Positions 54,483 to 63,016 of a stretch of 64,000 bases of DNA are shown here, piece after piece. The notes under the pieces are model-generated. The model was not told the DNA's origin and ran no database searches. It saw only the letters and a list, made by a program, of their open reading frames with translations. Origin of the DNA: Thiobacillus sp. 65-1059 (GTDB lineage: Bacteria > Pseudomonadota > Gammaproteobacteria > Burkholderiales > Thiobacillaceae); assembly GCA_001897675.1 (NCBI GenBank), contig MKUE01000135.1:1-64000 (forward strand), read 5' to 3'. A program made the position numbers and the translations under genes. The stretch's first letter is position 1. Every line of letters begins with the position of its first letter.

Positions 54483-55460
54483 TTACCTGCGCCGGATATC
54501 GAAATGCTGCATCAGCCGCCGCGGCAACCAGTCCAGATTGCCGGGAAACGGGCCTGACGGAAACGCGACATGGCCGCCGGCGCCGGGCTGTTCGAGCGTG
54601 ATCGATGGCGAGACGTCGGCCGGGGCCGGCAATGCCGAGGCCGGCAGAAAGGGGTCGTTTCTGGCGTTGATGACGAGGGTGGGAACGCTGACCGATTTCA
54701 GCAGCGGCTTGGACGACACCTTGAGCCAGTAGTCGTCGGCGTCGCGGAATCCATGCAGCCGCGCGGTGACCAGGGTGTCGAATTTGCGGAAGGTGGTGGC
54801 GGCGGCGATTGCCTGCGCATCGAGCAGGCCGGGAAAGCGCGCGGCTTTGTGCAGGGCCTTGGCTTTCAGGGTGGCGAGAAAGCGCGCGGTGTAGACGCGG
54901 CGGTTGAAGCCGCGGTCGAGGCTGCGGCCGGCCGCAGCAAGGTCGAGCGGCGCGGAGACGGCGGCGGCGCGCTCGACCAGCAGATGCGCCGCAGCGCCTT
55001 GTTCGCCCAGCCATTTCAGCAGGGCATTGCCGCCGAGCGAGACGCCGACCGCGTAAACCGGCACATCGGCGTGCCGCGATTTGACGTGGCGCAGGATGCA
55101 TCCGATGTCTTCGCTGTCGCCGGCGAAATAGGCCCGCGGCAGCCGGTTGTCCTCGCCCGAACAGCCGCGGAAATGCGCGGTCGCGCCATGCCAGCCGCGC
55201 GCCCGCACGCGGGCCATGAGGCCGCGCGCGTAGTGACTGTCGGCATTGCCTTCCAGACCGTGGAACAGCACCACGACGGGGCTGCCGGCATGGCCGTCGA
55301 CCCAGTCGAAATCGAGGAAATCGCCGTCCGCCAATTCCAGCCGCTCGCGCCGGCAGGCGACCGTCGCAACGCGGATGAACAGGCTGCTGTAGATGGTTTG
55401 CAAGTGGCCGCCAGGCAGCCAGGGGGGGGCGCGATAAGCCGTTGTTTTCGAGGCGTGCAT
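54483..55460 (-). CDS. YheT-family alpha/beta hydrolase
   Basis: 325 residues. N-terminal YRAPPWLPGGHLQTIYSSL is the YheT hallmark. Nucleophile region YAVGVSLGGNALLKWLG, acid VINARNDPFLP and histidine AGGHVAFPSG complete the triad. Predicted esterase of unknown substrate. Ten bases upstream of algC on the same strand. Confidence 0.92.
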   Translation of the reverse strand: MHASKTTAYRAPPWLPGGHLQTIYSSLFIRVATVACRRERLELADGDFLDFDWVDGHAGSPVVVLFHGLEGNADSHYARGLMARVRARGWHGATAHFRGCSGEDNRLPRAYFAGDSEDIGCILRHVKSRHADVPVYAVGVSLGGNALLKWLGEQGAAAHLLVERAAAVSAPLDLAAAGRSLDRGFNRRVYTARFLATLKAKALHKAARFPGLLDAQAIAAATTFRKFDTLVTARLHGFRDADDYWLKVSSKPLLKSVSVPTLVINARNDPFLPASALPAPADVSPSITLEQPGAGGHVAFPSGPFPGNLDWLPRRLMQHFDIRRR

Positions 55461-55532
55461 GGCGCCGAGTTTAGCAAGGGCGCGCCCTGGAATGCCCGGC
55501 AGCCTGTCCGATTCGGCAAGTCCGGCAGGCGG

Positions 55533-55955
55533 CTAGTGCAGCACCGCGGGCGGAGTCCGGGCGGGGGGCGCGGCGCCCACCTGGAGCGGCGAGGCATGGT
55601 GCAACACCATGCGCCAGCCGTCGGCTTCCTTGCGGTAAATGTTGGTGGCCAGGATCGGCGGGCGCGATTCGGCTTGCCGGCCGATGGCGAGGTGTTCGCG
55701 CACGATGCGGATGACCTCGCCGGCTTCGCGCATTTCATGGGCCAGTTCCGCGCGCACGCGGAACTGGTCGGCGGCCTCGAACATGCTGCGCCAGCCTGCC
55801 GCTACGGCGGCGCGGCCGTTCAGCGGGGCAGCCAGGGGGTGGATGCAGGCGATGTCGTCGCTGCCGGACCAGACTGCCATCATGGCATCCAGCGAACGGG
55901 CCTCGAAGGCGGCGTAGAACGCGGCTTCTGCCGCTTCCGGTGTGGGAAAGCTCAT
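55533..55955 (-). CDS. SnoaL/NTF2-like protein
   Basis: 140 residues with the cone-shaped NTF2-like pattern: EAAFYAAFEARSLDAMMAVWSGSDDIACIHPLAAPLNGRAAVAAGWRSMFE and a later EVIRIVREHLAIG...LATNIYRKEADGWRMVLHHAS. Small ketosteroid-isomerase-like fold, function unknown. Last gene of the PEP-CTERM/PgaCD operon (23 bases after the porin gene). Whether it belongs functionally is unclear. Confidence 0.8.
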   Translation of the reverse strand: MSFPTPEAAEAAFYAAFEARSLDAMMAVWSGSDDIACIHPLAAPLNGRAAVAAGWRSMFEAADQFRVRAELAHEMREAGEVIRIVREHLAIGRQAESRPPILATNIYRKEADGWRMVLHHASPLQVGAAPPARTPPAVLH

Positions 55956-55978
55956 GTTCGGACAGGGTACGGGGGGAG

Positions 55979-57649
55979 TCAGTAGAACCAGATCAGGCTC
56001 GCGCCCAGATTGTTTCGAGTGTAACCGCTTCCCGTGCCCTGCAAAAATGCGCTGCTGTCGCTGCCGCCGGCATAGAGCCGCAACCGCAGATCGGGCGCGA
56101 GGTCGCGCGCGGCTACCAGCTCCCAGGCATAGAGGCCGCTGCTGTCCCCCGGCGTTTCCCACAGCTTTCCCAGCGCCAGCCGGGCTTCCAGCAGCCAGCC
56201 ATAGGCTTCGTGCTCGACGCGTGCGAGTGCCTTCAATTCACGGTAGGTTTCGGGGTTGTAGTAGCCGCGGTCGATATCGGGGACGGAATCGTTGAAACCC
56301 ATGCCCTCGACTCCGACTACCACGCGTGGCTGTGCGGTCATCAACACATGCTCGATCCGCCCGATCAGGCGGGTACGTTGGTTGTCGTCGTCGAAGCGCA
56401 ATAGGGCTGCCCCCAGCGTGGCCCGCCAGCGCGGTGCGAACAGCCAGTCGGTGCTGGCGGACACCTGATTCAGCGTCACTTCGTTCTGCAGCGCGTCGAT
56501 GGTTTCGACGACATCGTTGCCGGCTTCCAGGTCGATGCGCCAGAAATCGGCCGGCAGCCAGCGGCCCTGCAACTTCCAGGCGGCGGTCTGCCAGCCGTTG
56601 TAGTCGCGCACGCCCACGGTCAGCGCGGGCCAGAGCAGCCCCGCTTCGACACTGCCCAGGCGGGTGCCGCCCTTGATCAGCAACTGGCGGCCGTCGATCT
56701 GGTCGCCGTACTGCCCGATGCGGGCGTCGCGCGCGGAAACGTCGAGCCAGCGGCCGAAGCCGAAGCGCTGCTGCCAGCCAAGACTCAGCGCATCGATGTC
56801 GAGATCGTCGCTGTCCCAGGATGATTCGAATTCCGCCCGCAGATGGGACGCGGTTTCCTGGCCGAGCCGGCTGCGCAGGCTGACGGAGTCGTCCCCCGGG
56901 GCATCGCCAAGGGTGGTCAGCGCGGCGTCCTCCAGTCCGGCCCAGCGCAGGGCGGTGGCGCGTTCAGTGCGGGTGTCGCGTGCGAGCGCGGGATCGTTTT
57001 CGATGGCGGCGGCGTACGCGACCACCGCTTCGAAGTGGCGGCCGCTGTAGTTGAGCGCGCGGGCGAGACCAATCTGCGCCTCCTTGTCGCCCGGGTGCGT
57101 ATCCAGGATCGCTCGGTAGCGCAGGATGGCCTCGTCGTGACGCTCGAGCCACGCCAGGATCCGCGCTTCCGCCTTTCGGGCCTTGATATTCGCGGGGTCG
57201 GCGGCGAGCGTGTGGTAGACCTCGAGTGCCGGCAGCAGCTGATTGCGTGCGGCGAGCGATTCGGCGAGGCCGTGCAGGGCTTCGTTTTTCTGTGCCGGCA
57301 CCTGATTCGCCACCTCGCGGAAAAGCGGGATGGCCTCGTCGTGGCAGTTGCCCCAGGCGAGCTGCCAGGCCAGCGGTAGCAGGACGTCGTAGCGCCTGTC
57401 GGGGGCGGCGTCCAGCGCCTGCCGATAGAGCCGTGCGGAGGACGGGTGCCGGTCCCCCCAGGCGTTGACGCGCGCGGCCTCGATCAGCAGGTCGGCCTGG
57501 CCGGGTGGTACGGACACCAGGGTTTCGTAGATGGCGATCGCCTCGGCGTAACGCTTCTGGTCGACGAGTATGCGGGCCTGGGCGAGATCGCCGCCGAAGG
57601 CGGAAAGGCTGAAAGTCAGTGCGGCGAGCAGCGATAGCAGCCTGATCAT
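55979..57649 (-). CDS. TPR plus outer-membrane beta-barrel exporter (PgaA/BcsC-like)
   Basis: 556 residues. Signal peptide MIRLLSLLAALTFSLSAFG, then about six TPR repeats (residues 22-260, for example RYAEAIAIYETLVSVPP). A C-terminal beta-barrel (about 285-556) ends in LGASLIWFY. Shorter than E. coli PgaA (about 800 residues). Its position directly after pgaC points to polysaccharide export across the outer membrane. It overlaps pgaC by four bases. Confidence 0.8.
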   Translation of the reverse strand: MIRLLSLLAALTFSLSAFGGDLAQARILVDQKRYAEAIAIYETLVSVPPGQADLLIEAARVNAWGDRHPSSARLYRQALDAAPDRRYDVLLPLAWQLAWGNCHDEAIPLFREVANQVPAQKNEALHGLAESLAARNQLLPALEVYHTLAADPANIKARKAEARILAWLERHDEAILRYRAILDTHPGDKEAQIGLARALNYSGRHFEAVVAYAAAIENDPALARDTRTERATALRWAGLEDAALTTLGDAPGDDSVSLRSRLGQETASHLRAEFESSWDSDDLDIDALSLGWQQRFGFGRWLDVSARDARIGQYGDQIDGRQLLIKGGTRLGSVEAGLLWPALTVGVRDYNGWQTAAWKLQGRWLPADFWRIDLEAGNDVVETIDALQNEVTLNQVSASTDWLFAPRWRATLGAALLRFDDDNQRTRLIGRIEHVLMTAQPRVVVGVEGMGFNDSVPDIDRGYYNPETYRELKALARVEHEAYGWLLEARLALGKLWETPGDSSGLYAWELVAARDLAPDLRLRLYAGGSDSSAFLQGTGSGYTRNNLGASLIWFY

Positions 57650-58914
57650 GCGTTGCCCTGCGCGAAGTCCTTGCGCACGGTGCGCCAGCGAATGGCCTGC
57701 CGCGACGGGCGGCGGAACAGCCAGGCAAGGGAGATGAAATTGGTCCAAGCGAGAAGCATCCAGTAAACGATCGGGTAGTACACGGCGTACAGATAATATT
57801 TCAGCGTGTCCGGGTCGTAGCGACGATCCAGCAGCGTGCCGGTGAGCAGTTGCAGCATGGCGAGTGTGGCAATCACCATGCCCCACAGATTGGGGATGGG
57901 ATGGGCGCCGACCGGGGGGTAGCCGGCGAGGTAGGACACGATCCACAAGGCAGTCAGGACCACGAAACAGACCGACCACAGGATCGACATGGACGACTCG
58001 ATGAAGATCGGCCACATGCGCCGGTATCGCCAGTGACGCATCACGTCGCGATGCTTGTGCAGCACCTGCATCAACCCGCGTGACCAGCGGCGCCGCTGGT
58101 GCATCAAGCCGGACAGGGTAGATGGCACGGTCATCCATACCAGTGCGTGGGGTTCGTAGCGGATGTCCCAGAAGCGGCGCTGCAGCTTCCAGGTGAGTTC
58201 GATGTCCTCGGTCGGCATTTCGGGCGAAAAGCCGCCCACATCCAGCAGCGCGGACTTGCGGAAGGCCGCCACCACGCCGGACACGGTCATGATTCGCCCC
58301 CAGATGCGCTGTGAGCGGCGCAGCAGGCTGACGATGGAACTGAACTCGATCAGCTGCAGGCGCGCCAGGAAGGTGTCCACGTTCTTGACGCGCGGATTGC
58401 CGGTGACTGCTGCGACGCGCGCATGCTCGAAGTGCGGCAGCATGTGCCGGAGGATGTCCGGCTCGGGTTCGGCATCGGCGTCCATGATCAGCACGATCTC
58501 GCCATTGAGGCAGGGAATGGCGTCATTCAGCGCCATGGCCTTGCCTTCGTTCTGTTGCTTGACGATCAGTCGCACCTCGCCGCGCTGGACGTAGGGTTCG
58601 ACCACGCCGCGCGTGCCGTCGGTGGAGCCGTCGTCGACCACGACCACTTCGTAATCTGGATAGTCAATGGCGGTTGCCGCCGCCAGGGCGTGCCCGATCA
58701 CGCGCTCCTCGTTGTGGGCCGGAATGAGCACGGAAACACCGGGGTAACGCGCGAGCGGAAGAGGTGCGGTCTGCTTTTCCCAGCGATTGCGGAAGAACAT
58801 CGATGTCGTGATCCACATCACGCTGGTCACCATCGGGTAGGCGGCAAAGTACAGAATGGCCAGCCAGTAGAGCCAGCTATGCTGGATGGCGGTGAGTATT
58901 TCGATCAGCGCCAT
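57646..58914 (-). CDS. pgaC: PgaC-like glycosyltransferase family 2 (poly-N-acetylglucosamine synthase)
   Basis: 422 residues. N-terminal helix, then GT2 domain: VSVLIPAHNEERVIG, VVVDDGSTDGT, LIMDADAEPEP (DxD), GGFSPEMPTEDIELTWKLQRR and QRRRWSRG (the processive Q-x-x-RW), followed by three or four C-terminal helices. Builds beta-1,6-GlcNAc-type polymer from UDP-GlcNAc at the inner membrane together with PgaD. Overlaps pgaD by 10 bases. Confidence 0.92.
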   Translation of the reverse strand: MALIEILTAIQHSWLYWLAILYFAAYPMVTSVMWITTSMFFRNRWEKQTAPLPLARYPGVSVLIPAHNEERVIGHALAAATAIDYPDYEVVVVDDGSTDGTRGVVEPYVQRGEVRLIVKQQNEGKAMALNDAIPCLNGEIVLIMDADAEPEPDILRHMLPHFEHARVAAVTGNPRVKNVDTFLARLQLIEFSSIVSLLRRSQRIWGRIMTVSGVVAAFRKSALLDVGGFSPEMPTEDIELTWKLQRRFWDIRYEPHALVWMTVPSTLSGLMHQRRRWSRGLMQVLHKHRDVMRHWRYRRMWPIFIESSMSILWSVCFVVLTALWIVSYLAGYPPVGAHPIPNLWGMVIATLAMLQLLTGTLLDRRYDPDTLKYYLYAVYYPIVYWMLLAWTNFISLAWLFRRPSRQAIRWRTVRKDFAQGNA

Positions 58915-59318
58915 GCGGCTTCGGGATAGGGCTCCACGGATTCGGGGCGTGCGAGGAAGAGCTTCTCGTCCGCTGTGCTGCGGATGGTGATCAGCCGGGC
59001 CTGCCTGAGCGCGTCGAAATCGGCGCGAACCGGGCGTCCAGCCCAGTCCCGCATATACGGCGCGTCAACGACCTGAACCTGCCGGCGTGGGCCCTTGCGG
59101 TTGTAGATGCCGCGGTTGTGCATGACCCAGTAAAGCGTGATCACCGGCAGCACGACCAGGGCGGTTGCAAGCAGCCAGACAATCCGGGAAAGGGAGTTCG
59201 ATCCCTGCTGCAGCACGGCCCACCAAAAACCGCCGAACAGCGCCCAGCCGAATACCACCAGGATGATGTGCCAGGCTACTTGCAGCGGACCCGAGAGCGC
59301 AGGACGCTGGAAGTGCAT
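58905..59318 (-). CDS. pgaD: PgaD-like polysaccharide synthase accessory protein
   Basis: 137 residues. Two hydrophobic helices (LQVAWHIILVVFGWALFGGFWW and IVWLLATALVVLPVITLYW) and then a cytoplasmic tail, the PgaD layout. In E. coli PgaC and PgaD together bind c-di-GMP and become active. It begins three bases after the PEP-CTERM gene. Sequence similarity is low in this family, so the call leans on size, topology and position. Confidence 0.8.
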   Translation of the reverse strand: MHFQRPALSGPLQVAWHIILVVFGWALFGGFWWAVLQQGSNSLSRIVWLLATALVVLPVITLYWVMHNRGIYNRKGPRRQVQVVDAPYMRDWAGRPVRADFDALRQARLITIRSTADEKLFLARPESVEPYPEAAWR

Positions 59319-59321
59319 GGC

Positions 59322-60104
59322 TCAGCGCCGGGTACGGCCGACACTCAGGCCGTACCCGACCAGTCCGGCCAGCATCAGCAGCACGACCGACGGTTCCGGG
59401 ACCGGGCTGGTGTACAGGCTGGATTGCGGCACCACGGACCAATCGTTTGCGCCGGGTACATACCAGGCCAGCTGCACGGCGCCGGTTTCGAGCCGTTCAT
59501 AGGCATCCAGCTGATAGGCGTACAGGCCGGGCGACAGCAGCAGGTCTTCTGCAAAGCCGAGGCGGTCGCGCGGGTTGAGACCGTCCACCTGCAGGCTTTG
59601 CGAGCTGCCGCCCGCCCCGAACAAGCTGAAGCGGAAACCGTCGTCGTACAGTACGCCTAGGTTGTAGGCGCCGGGGGTGGTGATGGCGATGTAACCCCAG
59701 AAGCTGGAGGCCCAGTTGTCCTGGCTGTTTTCAGTCGCGTTGGCAAAGATCGGAGCGAGTTGCGGCGTGCCCCACGCTGTGCCCCATGTGTTGATGAAGT
59801 TCTGGTCGGCGAAATTGATCTGCCCGACGTGTGTGGTGAGCGTCTGCACGATGCCCGGGTCGTCGTTCGGCAGTCCCATGACCTGGGCATGGTCGGCAAG
59901 CCCCCAGATTCCGGTGCCCCAGGACTGGTCGCCGTACAGGCTACCACGCCAGTCGTCGGCAACCTGTACCCAGCGGCTGTTGGCACCGTCGCCGTTCAGG
60001 TAGATGCCATCGAATTGAGGGGCAAGCGGCACGGCATGCACAGGGACGGCGAGGCCGAGCAACAGCGCTGTCGAACAGGCGTTACGCAGACTGAACAGGT
60101 TCAT
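59322..60104 (-). CDS. PEP-CTERM protein with PA14-like domain
   Basis: 260 residues. Signal peptide MNLFSLRNACSTALLLGLAVPVHA. The middle part (about 115-225) has the PA14-type pattern WGYIAITTPGAYNLGVLYDDGFRFSLFG...AYQLDAYERLETGAVQLAWYVPG, usually sugar-binding. The C-terminus has VPEPS, a hydrophobic stretch and GRTRR, the exosortase sorting signal. The mature protein is expected in the extracellular matrix. First gene of the operon, so it is probably the structural or matrix partner of the polysaccharide made by PgaCD. Confidence 0.88.
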   Translation of the reverse strand: MNLFSLRNACSTALLLGLAVPVHAVPLAPQFDGIYLNGDGANSRWVQVADDWRGSLYGDQSWGTGIWGLADHAQVMGLPNDDPGIVQTLTTHVGQINFADQNFINTWGTAWGTPQLAPIFANATENSQDNWASSFWGYIAITTPGAYNLGVLYDDGFRFSLFGAGGSSQSLQVDGLNPRDRLGFAEDLLLSPGLYAYQLDAYERLETGAVQLAWYVPGANDWSVVPQSSLYTSPVPEPSVVLLMLAGLVGYGLSVGRTRR

Positions 60105-60143
60105 CGTGAAAGACTCCGCAAAGGACAGGGTTCAGTGCTGTTT

Positions 60144-60159
60144 AGCAAGACCTGTTCCA
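60144..60159 (-). promoter_or_regulatory. Sigma-54 promoter of the PEP-CTERM/PgaCD operon
   Basis: Minus-strand TGGAAC-AGGTC-TTGCT matches the -24/-12 consensus TGGCAC-N5-TTGCW with one mismatch and exact spacing. It places the start of transcription about 30 bases before the ATG at 60104. Upstream, GCCAC-CTC-GTGGC (60183-60195) is a small palindrome and possible activator site. PEP-CTERM genes in related bacteria are controlled by RpoN with PrsK/PrsR, so this fits. The remaining 60105-60310 gap contains no gene. Confidence 0.75.
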
Positions 60160-60310
60160 GCAGCTGAATTGGCGCTACACCGGCCACCTCGTGGCAATCG
60201 AATGAATTCGCCGGGTATTTGGCCGCCGACAACGTTGAGATTTCGACTGCGTCGCCAGGAAGGCGGCGTCGAGTATCCGGCACGACGCCCGCACGCGGCA
60301 GGCAGTGTGT

Positions 60311-60514
60311 CTAGCGATGGCCGCCGCTGGGCCTGCCTTTCAGGCGATAAAGCGTGCCGCAGTAGGGGCAGAGCGCATCGCCGCGCGATTCGATCGGCAG
60401 GTAGACGCGCGGGTGGGCATTCCAGTCGACGTGCTGCGGCATCGGACAGTGCAGGGGCAGGTCGGTTTCGGTGACTTCGATGACGCGCTGGGTGTTGTCG
60501 TGCCGCTCGCTCAT
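60311..60514 (-). CDS. Zinc-finger (CHCC-type) protein
   Basis: 67 residues. Ligands in LHCPM, WNAHPRVYLPI and ALCPYCGTLYRL give the C-H-C-C set of the NDUFS6-like family. Small zinc-binding protein of unknown function that in betaproteobacteria usually sits directly after ilvE, as here (12 bases). Confidence 0.88.
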   Translation of the reverse strand: MSERHDNTQRVIEVTETDLPLHCPMPQHVDWNAHPRVYLPIESRGDALCPYCGTLYRLKGRPSGGHR

Positions 60515-60526
60515 GCCGCTCTCGCT

Positions 60527-61447
60527 TCAGACCGGGGTGAGCCAGCCGGTGTGGGCAGCGGCGCGGCCATGCACGCAGTCGAAATACATCGCCTGCAGTT
60601 TTGCGGTGATGGGGCCGCGCGTGCCTTCGCCGATGGTCCGGTTGTCGAGTTCGCGGATCGGCGTGACCTCGGCGGCGGTGCCGGTAAAGAAGGCTTCGTC
60701 CGCGGTATAGACCTCGTCGCGGGTGATGCGCTTCTCGATCACCGGCAGGCCGATTTCGCCGGCCAGCTGAACGATGGTGTCGCGGGTGATCCCTTCCAGC
60801 GCGGCTGTGAGGTCGGGCGTGTAGAGCTTGCCGTTGCGAATCATGAAGAAGTTCTCGCCCGAGCCTTCGGCGACGAAGCCGTCGACGTCCAGCAGCAGCG
60901 CCTCGTCGTAGCCGTCGGTCTCGGCTTCCTTGTGCGCGAGGATGGAGTTCATGTAGTTGCCGTTGGCCTTGGCCTTGCACATGGTGACGTTGACATGGTG
61001 GCGTGCGAACGAACTGGTCTTCACGCGGATGCCGCGCTCCAGCGCCTCGGCGCCGAGGTAGGCGCCCCACGGCCAGGCGGCGACGATGACGTGCACCGAG
61101 AGGTTTTTCGCCGAGATGCCCATCGCTTCGGAGCCGAGGAACGCCATCGGGCGCAGGTAGCCGGATTCGAGCTTGTTCTCGCACACCACGGTGCGCTGCG
61201 CTTCGGAAACCGTCGCCTTGTCGAACGGCAGCTTCATGCCGAGGATGTGGGCGGAGCGGAACAGCCGATCGGTGTGTTCCTGCAGACGGAAAATCGCCGT
61301 GCCCTGCTCGGCCTTGTAAGCGCGCACTCCCTCGAAGACGCCCATGCCGTAGTGCAGGGTGTGGGTAAGGACGTGGGTGGTGGCGTCGCGCCAGGGGACG
61401 AGTTTGCCGTCGTACCAGATGACGCCGTCGCGGTCGGCCATGGACAT
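60527..61447 (-). CDS. ilvE: Branched-chain amino acid aminotransferase
   Basis: 306 residues. PLP class IV transaminase, last step of Ile/Leu/Val synthesis. HTLHYGMGVFEGVRAYK, the PLP-lysine-containing KANGNYMNSILAHKEA, GEGSGENFFMI-type loop and EAFFTGTAAEVTPI are family markers. Start MSMADRDGVIWYDG is the normal N-terminus. Confidence 0.97.
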   Translation of the reverse strand: MSMADRDGVIWYDGKLVPWRDATTHVLTHTLHYGMGVFEGVRAYKAEQGTAIFRLQEHTDRLFRSAHILGMKLPFDKATVSEAQRTVVCENKLESGYLRPMAFLGSEAMGISAKNLSVHVIVAAWPWGAYLGAEALERGIRVKTSSFARHHVNVTMCKAKANGNYMNSILAHKEAETDGYDEALLLDVDGFVAEGSGENFFMIRNGKLYTPDLTAALEGITRDTIVQLAGEIGLPVIEKRITRDEVYTADEAFFTGTAAEVTPIRELDNRTIGEGTRGPITAKLQAMYFDCVHGRAAAHTGWLTPV

Positions 61448-61551
61448 GGTGGTGACTTTCTTGAACAAATGGAAAGTTTGGATTTTACCGGATTCCGGGC
61501 GCTGCGAGGCCGTGGCCTTATGGCACGATGCGGCCATCCGGGGAGACTGAC

Positions 61552-62298
61552 ATGCAATGGAAATGGATGGCCGGCGCGCTGGCATTGCTGCCGCTGGCAA
61601 GCTGCGCCGAGCCGGCGCGCTTCGACTATTACCTGCTGGCCTTGAGCGTGGCCCCGGCGTTTTGCGAGGACGAGCCGCAGCGCAAAAAACGGTTTGCGCA
61701 ATGCCGGGTCCTGTCGGGGGACGGCTTCAGGGCGATGCCGCTGACGCTGCACGGGCTGTGGCCGAACCGTGTCAGCCGCGCTCATCCGGTGTATTGCGGC
61801 GGGGAGGCGGCGGGCCCGTTTTGCCGGCTGCCGGCAGTGCGGCTGCCGGCGGAAACGCGTGCGCGGCTGACGCGGGCGATGCCGGCGACGGCGGATTGCC
61901 TGGACCGCTACCAGTGGGCCAAGCACGGCAGCTGCTCGGGGCTGCGCGAGGCGGATTATTTCGCCGCCTCGGTTGCGCTGACCGAACGCGTCAATCGGGC
62001 GATCGGCGGCGAAATCGCACGCCACATGGGCCGTGAAATCAGCCTGGCGGCTTTGCGCGAGTCGCTGGCCAGGGCCGACCCGGCGCTGAAGGACGCCGTC
62101 ACTTTCGATTGCCGCACCCCGCGCACGCCAACGCCCGCCAAGCGCCGCCCGATGCTGCGCGAGGTGCGCGTCTATTTCGAGCGCAATCCGGCCAGCGGCG
62201 AGCCCGGGCGCCCGCTGGCCTTTGCCCGCGCAGGACACCGGCATTACAACTCCGGCTGTCCGGCGGGCAGGGCCTATATCGATACGCCGCTGGATTAG
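61552..62298 (+). CDS. RNase T2-family secreted ribonuclease
   Basis: 248 residues. Signal peptide MQWKWMAGALALLPLASCA (possibly a lipoprotein via ASC). First active site LTLHGLWPN contains His67; the second, YQWAKHGSC, contains Lys124 and His125. E. coli RNase I has Glu where this protein has Gln121, so catalysis may be altered. Multiple cysteines for disulfides. Cleaves RNA in the periplasm or outside. Confidence 0.9.
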   Translation: MQWKWMAGALALLPLASCAEPARFDYYLLALSVAPAFCEDEPQRKKRFAQCRVLSGDGFRAMPLTLHGLWPNRVSRAHPVYCGGEAAGPFCRLPAVRLPAETRARLTRAMPATADCLDRYQWAKHGSCSGLREADYFAASVALTERVNRAIGGEIARHMGREISLAALRESLARADPALKDAVTFDCRTPRTPTPAKRRPMLREVRVYFERNPASGEPGRPLAFARAGHRHYNSGCPAGRAYIDTPLD

Positions 62299-62319
62299 GG
62301 CCTGGCGGGTGCGCCGGGA

Positions 62320-62988
62320 TCAGGGCGTGTTGACGCGCACGAACTCGGCGAAGTAATCCGCCCGCACGATGTAGGTGCCGTCGCAATTGTAGGACGCGCG
62401 CACGATGCCTTCGGACAGCGAAATTGCGGCATTGCGCAGGTAGTAGCCATCGATGCTGCGCAGCACGTTGAAGCTGTGCACGATTTCGTCGATGCGGTCG
62501 GCCGCCAGCGGCTGCCAGCCGGCGCTTCCCGCGTCCATCAGCTTCAGCCAGTGGGCTGGCAGGTAATGGCGCAGCGGACCCGATTGGATCATCGCGCGGA
62601 CCCAGGCGATGGTGCGGACTTTTTCGTCGTACGGCACGGTCACGAAATGCCGCGCGGTATAGCCTGGTTTCACCAGATCCTCGGCGTCGTGCACCTCGTA
62701 GGCAAACGGGTTGAAGATCGATTCGGTGCGCACTTCCGAACTGTTGAAGCCGATGTAAATCGCATAGACCCCGGTGTCGCGCAGCAGGGCGGCGCAGGTT
62801 TGCAGCACTTCGCCGGCAATCTGATCCAGGCGCGAGTGCTGGCGCGGGCGCAGCGGTACGGTTTCACGCAGGGAGGGGTCGCCCTTGATGCTGACGAACG
62901 GGGTGTCGGCCGGCAGTCCGAAGGCGCCGACGATGGGTTCACACAGCAGACAGACATCGGGATGGGGGGTGGGGGAGGCGGGACTCAT
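62320..62988 (-). CDS. Protein of unknown function with N-terminal CxxC
   Basis: 222 residues, no signal peptide and no membrane segment. Visible features: CLLC near residue 13, an alpha/beta-looking middle part (YAIYIGFNSSEVRTESIFNPF) and a C-terminal YYLRNAAISLSEGIVRASYNCDGTYIVRADYF. I do not recognise the family. It lies 28 bases downstream of the DsrC-like gene on the same strand, so co-expression with that sulfur-relay homologue is likely. Confidence 0.7.
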   Translation of the reverse strand: MSPASPTPHPDVCLLCEPIVGAFGLPADTPFVSIKGDPSLRETVPLRPRQHSRLDQIAGEVLQTCAALLRDTGVYAIYIGFNSSEVRTESIFNPFAYEVHDAEDLVKPGYTARHFVTVPYDEKVRTIAWVRAMIQSGPLRHYLPAHWLKLMDAGSAGWQPLAADRIDEIVHSFNVLRSIDGYYLRNAAISLSEGIVRASYNCDGTYIVRADYFAEFVRVNTP

Positions 62989-63016
62989 CCCGCCATTGTC
63001 GCACCGCCGCGTTACT

